NCBI RefSeq assembly: GCF_000745975.1 | Contig: NZ_JQKJ01000009.1 | Coordinates: forward strand, 62,001 to 126,000 | Source: Desulfobacter vibrioformis DSM 8776 | Lineage (GTDB): Bacteria > Desulfobacterota > Desulfobacteria > Desulfobacterales > Desulfobacteraceae | Length of the DNA stretch: 64,000 bases | Reading direction: 5' to 3' | In this document: piece after piece, positions 49,351 through 59,142 of the stretch | Layout of the letters: each line of letters starts with the position of its first letter | Numbering within the stretch: position 1 is the first letter of the stretch | Translations under genes and position numbers: made by a program | Notes under the pieces: model-generated | Database searches by the model: none | The model's input: only the letters and a program-made list of their open reading frames with translations | What the model was told of the DNA's origin: nothing

Positions 49351-50154
49351 GTGAACATGACAAAGGCATATGCGACAAAATCATTTATAGTTATTATGCT
49401 GTTTATGGTGGCCATTGGCGGTGCCGTGGGTGCCGGAATCTATTTCGGACTAAAGAAAACGGCATTGCTCTTTGCACCAGGAGCTGACGGCATAGTCACT
49501 ATTCCAGGAATTAATGCCACAATTACCATTCAAAGTCTGGCTGATGTGGCTCATTTTCTGGATATGGTGACGACGCAATATATTGCCTGCATTGTTGTAT
49601 GTATAGTCCTTGTTTTTTTGGTTTCAGGCCTTATTCTCTGGGGCATTTTAAAATTAAGCGCAGCGTCATTGTTTGGAACTGCTGTTTCCATGCCGGCTGA
49701 CCCAAAAGCCCGTGAACGTGGTGAAAGCGCAAAGAAAAAGGATTATGTAGAGAAACGACTGGAACAAGAGCGGCAAAAAAGACTTTTTCTGCATTTTATA
49801 TCGGTGTTACAGCGAGAAGGACGATTGCTGGATTTTTTTGCAGAAGAATTGTCTGTATATGATGATGAGCAGATTGGCGCTGCCGTCAGAAGCATACAGG
49901 AAGACTGCAGGAAAAGTGTAAACAAGTACCTGGCCCCGGTGCCGGTCATTGATAAAGAAGAAGGGGATGTTGTTGACGTTGACTTGGGGTTTGACCCCAA
50001 TGCCATAAAATTAACGGGGAATGTTTCCGGTGAGCCGCCTTTTAGAGGGGTGTTGAGGCATCGGGGATGGAAGGCTGCAAAAAATGAGGTACCCAAATTA
50101 TCAGATGTACAAGATTCCTCCATTATTGCGCCGGCAGAAGTCGAAGTTGAATAG
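49351..50154 (+). CDS. DUF2760 membrane protein
   Basis: 267 residues. Two membrane helices near 10-32 and 80-102 flank a short outer loop. The cytoplasmic C-terminal half has the DUF2760 pattern: FLHFISVLQREGRLLDFF, DEQIGAAVRSIQEDCRK, AIKLTGNVSGEPPFRGVLRHRGW and VPKLSD. A GTG start is used because AAGGAG lies 10 bases before it; the nearest ATG is six bases later. DUF2760 genes often sit before Hsp70-like genes, as here, but their biochemical role is not known. Here it could anchor or tie the Hsp70s to the membrane. Confidence 0.88.
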   Translation: MNMTKAYATKSFIVIMLFMVAIGGAVGAGIYFGLKKTALLFAPGADGIVTIPGINATITIQSLADVAHFLDMVTTQYIACIVVCIVLVFLVSGLILWGILKLSAASLFGTAVSMPADPKARERGESAKKKDYVEKRLEQERQKRLFLHFISVLQREGRLLDFFAEELSVYDDEQIGAAVRSIQEDCRKSVNKYLAPVPVIDKEEGDVVDVDLGFDPNAIKLTGNVSGEPPFRGVLRHRGWKAAKNEVPKLSDVQDSSIIAPAEVEVE

Positions 50155-50185
50155 AAATTTTTTTATTTATTTGTAGGAGTGTGCC

Positions 50186-52009
50186 GTGAAAGAGGGCCGA
50201 TATATCGTTGGAATAGATCTTGGGACAACAAATTGCGTGGTGGCCTACTCAGATATGCACGTTGAAAGAGCCCCCAGGCAAATGGCAAAAATAAACCTTT
50301 TCAGAGTGCCGCAACTCACAGGTCCCGGAGTGGTTGAATTAAGAGACGCTCTTCCCTCTTTTCTTTATGTCAAGGAAGGGCATGAAGACGCTTCGAACAC
50401 CTTGCTATTGCCATGGCAGGAAGAAGGGACAGTTACTGTTGCAGGTGAATTTGCCCGGGAGCGCGGTGCAGAAGTTCCCCATAAACTCATCTCTTCGGCC
50501 AAGTCATGGTTGTGCAATTCGGCGGTGGATCGGGAAACGCCCATTTTGCCTTGGGATACCGCAAAAGACATTGAAAAGTTGTCTCCGGTCCAGGCCTCAT
50601 GTGCGCTGCTCAGGCATATAAAAAATGCCTGGAACCATGAAATGGCGGCTGATGATCCGTCTCTTTGTCTTGAAAATCAAGCGATCTACCTGACAGTACC
50701 GGCATCGTTTGATGCGGTGGCCAGAGAACTGACGGTGAAGTCTGCGCAAATGGCCGGTTTAAAAGACATTGTCCTTATCGAAGAGCCGCAATCCGCCTTC
50801 TATGCCTGGATTGACAAAGCAGGTGATGACTGGAGAGATCAAGTGGAAAAAGGCGATCTTGTCCTGGTCTGTGATATCGGCGGCGGTACCAGCGATTTCA
50901 GTCTTATTGAGGTGAACGAGGGCGCGGATGGCCTTTTAAATCTTGAACGCGTGGCTGTGGGCAATCATCTTCTTGTTGGGGGAGATAATCTGGATTTAAC
51001 ACTCTCATACTTTCTTGCGGCAAAGCTTGGAGAAAAAAAACAGAAACTGGATGCCTGGCAGATGAGGGGGCTTGTTCACTCCTGCAGAAAAGCAAAAGAG
51101 GAATTGTTTTCATCCGAAGGCCCGGATGAATATCCTGTAACGGTTTTGGGACGAGGGTCCGGCCTGATTAAAGGAACGATCAAACTGAGTTTGAAACTGG
51201 CGGATGTACAGCAGGTCGTGCTGGATGGTTTTTTCCCGGCATGCAGCCTGGATGACAAACCTGCGGCAAGCAGTGCAACAGGCATGAAAGAGTTTGGTCT
51301 TTCCTATGAATCCGATCCTGCCATCACACGGCATTTGGCCCAGTTTATATCTTCTCATACAGATGCCCAAGGAAATCCACGACTGCCCACTGCCGTTGTA
51401 TTTAACGGTGGCGTCATGAAGTCCCCGTTGATCAGAGAAAGGCTTCTGGATGTACTAAAGCAGTGGCACAGTGCATCTGCGAGCGGAGAAATCCGGCAGA
51501 TCAATACGGTTGATTATGATCTTTCAGTGGCCTGGGGGGCCTCTTATTATGGCCAGGCGGCCCGGGGAGATGGAATCAAGATACGCGGTGGGCTGGGGAT
51601 GTCCTACTATATGGCGATTGAAGCTGCCATGCCCGCCATTCCAGGGCTTGCCATGCCCACCAGAGCCCTTTGTATTGCTCCCTTTGGCATGGAAGACGGC
51701 AGCCAGGCGGAAAGTAAGGATCGTCTGTTTAATCTGGTTGTGGGCGAGAAAGTCACTTTTGATATCATGAGTTCTCCAAACCGCCCTGATGACCAGTTGG
51801 GAGATGTGATAGATAATTGGGAGGATATAGGAATCACGGGGTTAACCTCTATTGAAACTGAGCTGGAAAGAACGGGAACGGATCAAGGATTTATACCCGT
51901 CACTTTTGAAGTCAAGGTGACCGAGATCGGCACGCTCGAATTTTGGGCCTGCTCACGGGATGATGATCGCAAATGGCGTTTGGAGCTGAATGTAAGGCCC
52001 AGGATCTAG
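50186..52009 (+). CDS. Hsp70-family protein lacking a canonical DnaK tail
   Basis: 607 residues. The ATPase domain has GIDLGTTNCVVAYSD (phosphate 1), VCDIGGGTSDFSL near 229 (phosphate 2) and VVFNGGVMKSPLI (adenosine). The following 180 residues are beta-rich and differ from DnaK; there is no lid helix or EEVD end. It lies 31 bases after DUF2760 and 19 bases before a paralogue. With the absence of dnaJ or grpE in the operon, it may be a dedicated rather than general chaperone; this is inference. Confidence 0.93.
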   Translation: MKEGRYIVGIDLGTTNCVVAYSDMHVERAPRQMAKINLFRVPQLTGPGVVELRDALPSFLYVKEGHEDASNTLLLPWQEEGTVTVAGEFARERGAEVPHKLISSAKSWLCNSAVDRETPILPWDTAKDIEKLSPVQASCALLRHIKNAWNHEMAADDPSLCLENQAIYLTVPASFDAVARELTVKSAQMAGLKDIVLIEEPQSAFYAWIDKAGDDWRDQVEKGDLVLVCDIGGGTSDFSLIEVNEGADGLLNLERVAVGNHLLVGGDNLDLTLSYFLAAKLGEKKQKLDAWQMRGLVHSCRKAKEELFSSEGPDEYPVTVLGRGSGLIKGTIKLSLKLADVQQVVLDGFFPACSLDDKPAASSATGMKEFGLSYESDPAITRHLAQFISSHTDAQGNPRLPTAVVFNGGVMKSPLIRERLLDVLKQWHSASASGEIRQINTVDYDLSVAWGASYYGQAARGDGIKIRGGLGMSYYMAIEAAMPAIPGLAMPTRALCIAPFGMEDGSQAESKDRLFNLVVGEKVTFDIMSSPNRPDDQLGDVIDNWEDIGITGLTSIETELERTGTDQGFIPVTFEVKVTEIGTLEFWACSRDDDRKWRLELNVRPRI

Positions 52010-52028
52010 TGGCGGGCAGGAGATTATT

Positions 52029-54875
52029 GTGGATTTTCAAGATAAACGATACGTTGTCGGGATTGATCTGGGGACTACCAATTCAGCGGTATCATATGCT
52101 GATCTGACTTGCCTGAACACCAAGGGAGACGGTGCCGGCATTGACAATGGAATAAAAGTCTTCAAGGTGCCTCAATTAACCGGGCCAGGCGAGTTTTCGC
52201 CTGTCTCCGTGCTGCCCTCTTTTTTATATATTCCGGGTGAGTATGATCTTTCCAAGGATGCTCTGAAGCATCCTTGGAAAAAGGAAAATGACCTGTTTGC
52301 CGGTGTGTTTGCAAGGGACCATGGTTCACAAATTCCATCCCGGCTGGTTTCATCTGCAAAAAGCTGGCTATGCCATTCCCGTGCTGACCGTGAAGCGCCG
52401 ATTCTGCCGTGGGGATCAGAGAATGTGGATAAGATTTCCCCGGTCAAAGCGACCAGTGAATATCTGAGACATATTCGAAAAGCGTGGAATCACTTTGTTA
52501 AAGATGAGGATTTGTTTCTTGAAAATCAATTTACAGTCATAACCGTTCCTGCATCTTTTGATGAAGCGGCTCGTGAATATACCCTGAAAGCCGCAAGAGA
52601 AGCTGGGTTTGGTAAAAATATAACGCTGCTGGAAGAGCCCCTTGCCGCGTTTTATGCCTGGGTGACACGCCATGAGCATGACTGGCAATCCCATGTCAAG
52701 ACCGATGATCTGATCCTTGTTTGCGATGTGGGCGGGGGAACAACCGACTTCACCTTGATATCTTTGAAAGAGGCCCATGGCAGTCCTCAGTTTGAGCGTG
52801 TAGCTGTTGGAGACCACCTCATTTTAGGCGGAGACAATATAGACCTTATGCTGGCGCGTTATGTCGCATCAAAATTTACCCAAAAAGCAAACCTGACCCC
52901 GGATCAATGGAAAACACTGAGTTATAAATGCCGTGCCGCAAAAGAAAAGCTTCTTCTGGACAGCGCTGAAAACGGTGATGACAATCGGGTTAGAATCGTA
53001 TTAAGAGGTGAAGGCCGCTCTCTTATCGCCAATACCTTGTCAGCGGATCTGGAAAAAAATGAGCTGGAAGATATCCTGTGCAACGGCTTTTTTCCAGAGG
53101 TTGAGCCCAGCCTTGCACATCCTAAAAAATCAGGCAAGGCAATGGCCGAATTTGGTCTCCCATATGAGCAGGAACCGGCAATAACCCGTCATATCGGATG
53201 GTTTTTAGAACGCCATCGTGAAAGTGTCAAAGCGATTCTGGGCAAAGAGCCCATACCTGATCATATTTTGTTTAATGGCGGTTCACTGAAACCCTCCGTG
53301 TTTCAAAACAAAATCAGGTCAGCTATTCGAAAATGGTTTTCCTGTGAGGACCAGGCCCTGCCGTCATTGCTGGACAATAGTGATCCGGATCTTTCCGTTG
53401 CCCTGGGGGCCTCTTACTATGGTCTTGTCAAACAAGGCATGGGGGTGCGTGTGGGCAGCGGCAGCCCCAGAAGTTATTATATCGGAATTGCTTCGGATAA
53501 TGTCCAGAATACCCATCGCTCTCAAAATGAAACCTGTGGCCCAACGTGTGAAAACGTACTGTGCGTGGTGGAGCGTGGTTTGGATGAGGGGTCATTGATC
53601 CAGCTCCCGGAGATGGAATTTGAGGTTGTGACCAACCAGCCGGTTCTTTTTTCAATGTTCAGCTCCAGTTTCAGATCCGGTGATAAGAGTGGTGATATTC
53701 TTCAGGTTGATGATTCCCTGACATCGCTGCCCCCCCTTAAAACCGTTATTAAATTTGGGAAAAAAGGAGAATCAAAACGGATTCCGGTTAAGGTGGAGGT
53801 GGAATATACCGAAATGGGAACCCTTGGGATGTGGTGCCGCTCAAGCGTGTCATCCCATCGTTGGAAACTTCAGTTTCAATTGCGCGAACCCCAGGCCGGA
53901 GAAGCCAACGAGAGTGAAGTCTATGATGATGATACTGTAAATAATGTCCGTAATCTGTTGACGGACGCCTTTTGCGGCTCTGCCGACAATGCCCGGTTGT
54001 CTTCCGTTGTAAAAAACATGGAAAAGCTGGTGGAGACAAAGAGGAATAAATGGCCTTTGTCCTTCCTTCGGGCCGTGGCAGATCATCTGCTTGAAAATGC
54101 CGGATGGCGGCACACTAGCCCGGAGCACGAAATTCGATGGTTGAACTTGACTGGATTTTGTATCAGGCCGGGCTTTGGTGATGCATTTGATGAGGCGCGT
54201 ATGCCCAAATTATGGAAAGTTTATTTACAAAAAAGCGTATTCCCTAAAGCCAAGCAAAATGCCCTTGAATGGTGGATCTTTTGCCGTCGAATTGCCGGGG
54301 GATTGACTGCCGGTCAACAGCGGCAGTTTTTTCAGGATATATCCGGCTATTTATTGGCAAACAGCGGGACCGGGAAAAAACTGCCTGTGCAGGAGATGAC
54401 CGAAATGTGGATGGCCGCAGCAAATATGGAGCGCCTGTTGATAAAAGACAAAATTGCTTTGTCAAAAAAGCTGATCCCCCAGTTGAAACCGGGCAAAACG
54501 CCGCATCAGATGTTTTGGGCCCTGTCCAGAATTGGCGCCAGAGAACTTCTTTATGGTTCTGTGGACAGGGTTGTTCCGGCAAAAGAGGTGGAAAGATGGA
54601 CAAAAAGATTGATGAAGATCAATTGGAATCCAAAGGATCCGATTTCCACTGCATTGGCCCAGATTCTCAGGAAAACAGGGGATCGAACCCGGGACGTTTC
54701 CCAGGATGTGATCCAAATAATGGTTCCGTGGTTTGAGCAGATGCAGGCGTCTCAAAAGTCATTGAATATGATTCAGACCGTCATTCCCATTGAATCAGCC
54801 GATGAAGCTTCCATTTATGGGGAAAGCCTTCCCCAGGGCCTTATACTCAGCAGTCGCCCAAGACTCGGTGATTAG
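52029..54875 (+). CDS. Hsp70-family protein with C-terminal DUF3731-like domain
   Basis: 948 residues. The N-terminal part parallels its upstream neighbour: GIDLGTTNSAVSYAD, VCDVGGGTTDFTLIS, LFNGGSLKPSVF. The last 310 residues (from about 640, after EANESEVYDDD) are a helical region with conserved Trp and Arg clusters such as PLSFLRAVADHLL and WWIFCRRIAGG; this C-terminus is recognised as DUF3731-like. The two Hsp70s probably arose by duplication. A GTG start follows AGGAG. Confidence 0.92.
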   Translation: MDFQDKRYVVGIDLGTTNSAVSYADLTCLNTKGDGAGIDNGIKVFKVPQLTGPGEFSPVSVLPSFLYIPGEYDLSKDALKHPWKKENDLFAGVFARDHGSQIPSRLVSSAKSWLCHSRADREAPILPWGSENVDKISPVKATSEYLRHIRKAWNHFVKDEDLFLENQFTVITVPASFDEAAREYTLKAAREAGFGKNITLLEEPLAAFYAWVTRHEHDWQSHVKTDDLILVCDVGGGTTDFTLISLKEAHGSPQFERVAVGDHLILGGDNIDLMLARYVASKFTQKANLTPDQWKTLSYKCRAAKEKLLLDSAENGDDNRVRIVLRGEGRSLIANTLSADLEKNELEDILCNGFFPEVEPSLAHPKKSGKAMAEFGLPYEQEPAITRHIGWFLERHRESVKAILGKEPIPDHILFNGGSLKPSVFQNKIRSAIRKWFSCEDQALPSLLDNSDPDLSVALGASYYGLVKQGMGVRVGSGSPRSYYIGIASDNVQNTHRSQNETCGPTCENVLCVVERGLDEGSLIQLPEMEFEVVTNQPVLFSMFSSSFRSGDKSGDILQVDDSLTSLPPLKTVIKFGKKGESKRIPVKVEVEYTEMGTLGMWCRSSVSSHRWKLQFQLREPQAGEANESEVYDDDTVNNVRNLLTDAFCGSADNARLSSVVKNMEKLVETKRNKWPLSFLRAVADHLLENAGWRHTSPEHEIRWLNLTGFCIRPGFGDAFDEARMPKLWKVYLQKSVFPKAKQNALEWWIFCRRIAGGLTAGQQRQFFQDISGYLLANSGTGKKLPVQEMTEMWMAAANMERLLIKDKIALSKKLIPQLKPGKTPHQMFWALSRIGARELLYGSVDRVVPAKEVERWTKRLMKINWNPKDPISTALAQILRKTGDRTRDVSQDVIQIMVPWFEQMQASQKSLNMIQTVIPIESADEASIYGESLPQGLILSSRPRLGD

Positions 54876-54976
54876 AAGGCCATTGAACATCAGCGGATTT
54901 TTGATTCAGTCCAATGATGCACCTGTCCCGTGCGCTGGCAGGGAAGGGAATGCCAGCCAGATATGAAGGAGTGTCC

Positions 54977-57900
54977 ATGTCAGATCCCGCCAAATTTCGT
55001 TTTTCCGTTGACCGCGGCGGCACCTTCACGGATGTCTATGCCGAGGTGCCAGGGAGACCCGGGTTCAGGGTTATCAAGCTTTTGTCCGAGGACCCCCGGA
55101 ACTATCCTGACGCGCCCCGGGAGGGAATCCGGCGCATCCTGGAAGAGGTGACTGGAAAACCTGTTTCCAAAGCGCTGTTCGACGAAGGCCAGATTGAGTG
55201 GATTCGCATGGGGACCACCCTGGCCACCAACGCCCTGCTGGAACGGAAAGGCGCGCCCAGCGCCCTGGTGGTGACCCGGGGATTCCGTGATATTCTTCAA
55301 ATCGGGAACCAGGACCGTCCCCATATTTTTGACCTGGAGATCAAAAAGCCCGAGATTTTGTACCGGGAGGTCATTGAAGCGGACGAGCGCCTGAGAATCC
55401 TTCGGGCGGATGAGGACGCCCCGGCAGGGAGAGCAAGGATCGTGAAGGGGATTAACGGTGACCGCCTGGCAGTGATCCGCCCCCTGGATACAGAGGCCAT
55501 AAGATCCGATCTTAAGGCCGTCTATGACCGGGGCATCCGCAGCCTTGCCGTCGTGCTCATGCACGCCTATGCCTGGCCGGATCATGAACTGGCCATCGGC
55601 CGCCTGGCCCGGGAGATGGGGTTCACCCAGGTCTCCCTCTCCTCCCGGGTCATGCCCCGGGTGAAGCTGGTGGCCAGGGGCGATACCACCATGGTGGACG
55701 CCTACCTCAACCCGCATATTCGCACCTACCTTGACAGCTTTAAATGCGGGTTCAAGGACAAACTTGTCCATACAGGCCTTCTTTTCATGCAGTCCGATGG
55801 CGGCCTGGCCGGTGCCGACGGTTTCACCGGCAGCCGGGCCATCCTGTCCGGGCCTGCCGGCGGGGTGGTGGGATATGCCATGACCACCTTTGATTCTGAA
55901 AAAAAACAGCCTGTCATCGGATTCGACATGGGGGGCACATCCACGGATGTCTCCCGGTTCGGCGGGGAATACGAACTGGTCTTTGAAACCCAGACCGCGG
56001 GGGTGCGCATCCAGGCCCCCCAGCTTCACATCAGGACCGTGGCCGCCGGCGGGGGTAGCCGCCTTTTCTTTGACAACGGCATGTTCCTGGTGGGGCCGGA
56101 ATCTGCCGGGGCCCACCCGGGGCCGGTCTGCTACCGGAAAGACGGATACCTGACGGTCACGGACGCCAATCTGGTGCTTGGCCGCATTCAACCCAGGCAC
56201 TTTCCCCATATTTTCGGGTCCACCGGGGACCAGCCCCTGGACGTGGAAGCAGCCCGGCAGGCCCTGGCCGCCCTGACCGAGGAAATCAACGCTTACGGCG
56301 CCGCTGGCGGGCAGCCGCCCATGACAGTGGAGGAGGCTGCCCTGGGCTTCATCCGGGTGGCCAACGAGGTGATGGTCAGGCCCATCCGTGAGATTTCGGT
56401 GATGCGGGGATTTGATATCAAGGAACACGTGCTGGCCACATTCGGGGGGGCCGGCCCCCAGCATGCCTGCGCTGTTGCCCGGGCCCTGGGGATATCCAAC
56501 ATTTTTATCCACCGGTTTTCCGGCATTTTGTCCGCCTACGGCATGGGACTGGCCGATGTGGTCACCGAGCGGCAGCAGCCCTTTGCCGCCGTTTTATGCC
56601 TCCGGGCCTTGAAAGAGGCTGAAACGGTTTTCCAGCGGCTGGAAAACGAGGCCCGCCAAGAACTGCAGGATCAGGGATTCTCCCCAAAGGCCGTTGACGC
56701 CACCCGGTTTCTTAACCTGCGGTACCACGGGACAGATACGGCCATCATGATCCCCGGGCCTGAAGACAATGACTATGCCAAGGCTTTCAGGGCCGTCTAC
56801 AGCAGGGAGTTCGGGTTCGATCTGCCGGGGAGGGAAATCCTCATCGACGATATCCGGATCCGGGCCCGGGGCAGGATTGCGGGTTTGCACCAGGCCAGCA
56901 TCCCAAAGGCCCAGGGGGCGCCGCCGGTGGTGGACACGGCCCAGTGCTGTTTTGAAGACGGATGGCAGAAAACCCCGATCTATGATCTGGAAAAACTTTT
57001 CGCCGGCCACTGCATTGCCGGCCCGGCCATTCTGATCCACCAGACCTCCACCATCCTTATCGAACCGAACTGCACTGCGGCCATTACCCGGAACGGCGAT
57101 GTGGAGATCAGGGTGGGATCGGGTACGCGGGCGCAAATCGGCACTAAAATGGACCCGGTCCAGCTCTCCATTTTCAGCAATCTTTTCATGTCCATTGCCG
57201 AACAGATGGGCCGGATGCTCCAAAAGACCGCCATCTCCACCAATATCAAGGAACGCCTTGATTTTTCCTGCGCTCTGTTTGGACCCAATGGCGAATTGGT
57301 GGCCAACGCGCCCCATCTGCCGGTTCATCTGGGGAGCATGAGCGACGCGGTAAAGGCGCAGATCCGAATCCAGGGAAGCGGTCTTATGCCCGGGGATGTG
57401 CTGGTCTCCAACCATCCGGCTGCAGGGGGCAGCCATCTGCCCGACATTACGGTCATCACCCCCGTGTTCAAGGACGGCCAGGTGATTTTCTGGGTGGGAT
57501 CCAGAGGCCACCACGCTGACATCGGCGGCATCTCTCCGGGGTCCATGCCCCCGAACTCCCGCACCCTTGAAGAGGAAGGGGCCTGCATTACTTCGTTCAA
57601 GCTGGTGGAGGACGGTATTTTTCAGGAAAAGGGCATTTCAGAACTGCTGCTTGCGCCGGGCAAGTTGACCCCGGCACCGGGGCGCCCGGCCATCTCCGGC
57701 ACCCGGCTTCTGGCAGACAACATCTCCGATCTAAAGGCCCAGATTGCCGCCAACCGGAAGGGGATCGAACTGGTGCTGGAGATGGTGGATCACTACGGCC
57801 TTGATGTGGTCCAGGCCTATATGAAGCATGTCCAGGATGCGGCTGAAGAGGCGGTGCGCCGACGGCTCCGGGCGCTTTCCGCATCCAAGGGGATGGCTGA

Positions 57901-58753
57901 ACGGGATACGATCCGCGCCAGGGATTATCTGGATGACGGCAGCCCCATTGCCCTGTCCCTGACCATCGACCGGAAGGACGGCAGCGCTCTGTTTGATTTT
58001 CAAGGCACCGGATCCCAAATTTGGGGAAACTGCAATGCCCCCAAGGCTGTCACCAAGTCGGCCATCCTCTACTGCCTGCGGTGCCTGATTGAAAAAGATC
58101 TGCCCCTGAACCACGGCTGCCTTATTCCCATCACCGTGAATATCCCCAAGGGCTCCCTGCTTGATCCCTCTGCCGGGGCCGCGGTGGTGGGCGGCAACGT
58201 GCTGACCTCCCAGCGAATCACCGACGTGGTCCTCAAGGCGTTCGGCGTGGCCGCCGCCTCCCAGGGCTGCATGAACAACTTTACCTTTGGCAATGACCGG
58301 TTTGGTTACTATGAAACCATTGCCGGCGGGGCCGGGGCCGGTCCTAGCTGGCACGGCCAGACCGGGGTCCATACCCACATGACCAACACCCGCATCACTG
58401 ATCCGGAGATCCTGGAGCGGCGATATCCTCTGATTCTCAGGGAGTTTTCCATTCGCCGGGGGTCCGGCGGCAGGGGCCGGTTCAACGGTGGGGACGGTTT
58501 AGTGCGTGAGGTGGAATTTTTAGAGCCCCTCAATGTAGCCATCCTTTCCGAACGCCGGGTTTTTGCCCCCTACGGGCTTGAAGGCGGTGAACCCGGAAAA
58601 AAAGGGGTCAACCTTTTCATCAGAAAAGACGGTGCCTCAATCTGTATGGGCGCCAAGAACGAAATCCTGGCTCAACCCGGCGAGCGTTTCCGTATCATGA
58701 CCCCCGGCGGAGGGGGATTTGGCACTCCAACAGCCAATAAAGATAGGAATTAG
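54977..58753 (+). CDS. ATP-dependent 5-oxoprolinase/hydantoinase (fused HyuA-HyuB)
   Basis: 1258 residues. Residues 1-680 are the HyuA half: FSVDRGGTFTDVYAEV, GTTLATNALLERKGAP, and VIGFDMGGTSTDVSRF for ATP binding. Residues 700-1255 are the HyuB half: DFSCALFGPNGELVANAPHLPVHLGSM, SRGHHADIGGISPGSMP and the Gly-rich end GGGGFGTP. The fused enzyme opens a lactam ring with ATP; 5-oxoproline or a hydantoin is the likely substrate, but relatives such as acetophenone or acetone carboxylase subunits exist. AAGGAG supports the ATG at 54977. It is much more GC-rich than its neighbours. There are no transporter or glutathione genes next to it. Confidence 0.9.
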   Translation: MSDPAKFRFSVDRGGTFTDVYAEVPGRPGFRVIKLLSEDPRNYPDAPREGIRRILEEVTGKPVSKALFDEGQIEWIRMGTTLATNALLERKGAPSALVVTRGFRDILQIGNQDRPHIFDLEIKKPEILYREVIEADERLRILRADEDAPAGRARIVKGINGDRLAVIRPLDTEAIRSDLKAVYDRGIRSLAVVLMHAYAWPDHELAIGRLAREMGFTQVSLSSRVMPRVKLVARGDTTMVDAYLNPHIRTYLDSFKCGFKDKLVHTGLLFMQSDGGLAGADGFTGSRAILSGPAGGVVGYAMTTFDSEKKQPVIGFDMGGTSTDVSRFGGEYELVFETQTAGVRIQAPQLHIRTVAAGGGSRLFFDNGMFLVGPESAGAHPGPVCYRKDGYLTVTDANLVLGRIQPRHFPHIFGSTGDQPLDVEAARQALAALTEEINAYGAAGGQPPMTVEEAALGFIRVANEVMVRPIREISVMRGFDIKEHVLATFGGAGPQHACAVARALGISNIFIHRFSGILSAYGMGLADVVTERQQPFAAVLCLRALKEAETVFQRLENEARQELQDQGFSPKAVDATRFLNLRYHGTDTAIMIPGPEDNDYAKAFRAVYSREFGFDLPGREILIDDIRIRARGRIAGLHQASIPKAQGAPPVVDTAQCCFEDGWQKTPIYDLEKLFAGHCIAGPAILIHQTSTILIEPNCTAAITRNGDVEIRVGSGTRAQIGTKMDPVQLSIFSNLFMSIAEQMGRMLQKTAISTNIKERLDFSCALFGPNGELVANAPHLPVHLGSMSDAVKAQIRIQGSGLMPGDVLVSNHPAAGGSHLPDITVITPVFKDGQVIFWVGSRGHHADIGGISPGSMPPNSRTLEEEGACITSFKLVEDGIFQEKGISELLLAPGKLTPAPGRPAISGTRLLADNISDLKAQIAANRKGIELVLEMVDHYGLDVVQAYMKHVQDAAEEAVRRRLRALSASKGMAERDTIRARDYLDDGSPIALSLTIDRKDGSALFDFQGTGSQIWGNCNAPKAVTKSAILYCLRCLIEKDLPLNHGCLIPITVNIPKGSLLDPSAGAAVVGGNVLTSQRITDVVLKAFGVAAASQGCMNNFTFGNDRFGYYETIAGGAGAGPSWHGQTGVHTHMTNTRITDPEILERRYPLILREFSIRRGSGGRGRFNGGDGLVREVEFLEPLNVAILSERRVFAPYGLEGGEPGKKGVNLFIRKDGASICMGAKNEILAQPGERFRIMTPGGGGFGTPTANKDRN

Positions 58754-59142
58754 GGCCTTGGAACGTTGTCTCCAATGAATAGTCAATAGTCAGATTTGCA
58801 TGATACAGACCGTTCAATGTTATAAACTTAAGTATTGAGTATTGGGTTACCTAAGGGTAATTACTCGGTATTTTACCGAATTTGACTCCTGACAGATAAT
58901 ACCATTATTGCGGGGTTTGTATTTACTATATTTCATTGGTTTTATACAACTGTATTGGAATCCTTTTACGCATTTTAAAATACTGATAGCGGGTATGAAA
59001 GAGTTTCAGTTTTCATGATATGTGGTGAGATAGCCGGACCCGTTCAGGCACATGTTAATTTTTTATTAATTAAAATTGACATATGTTAATCTATATATTA
59101 GATAGTATGAACAAAAGTTAACTTTTTATCTATTGCCTTAAT
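58754..59142 (+). promoter_or_regulatory. Gene-free AT-rich leader of the repressor/defence operon
   Basis: About 390 bases with no gene. TTGACA at 59076-59081 is a likely -35; TAGATA at 59099-59104 is a weak -10. ATGTTAAT occurs twice (59052-59059 and 59083-59090), and AAAAGTTAACTTTT at 59113-59126 is a perfect palindrome just before the repressor gene. TCGGTA-TTT-TACCGA forms a hairpin upstream. Confidence 0.55.
59113..59126. promoter_or_regulatory. Perfect 14-bp palindrome, possible operator
   Basis: AAAAGTTAACTTTT is fully self-complementary and lies 17 bases before the S24 repressor ATG, where a self-repressing operator would be expected. Related GTTAA-type half-sites lie further upstream. 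Confidence 0.5.

Noticed and set aside
54980-56512. A 510-codon minus-strand reading frame inside the oxoprolinase gene
   Set aside because: It is antisense to a well-supported enzyme; high GC lowers stop frequency, and its composition (many Gly, His, Pro) has no family features.
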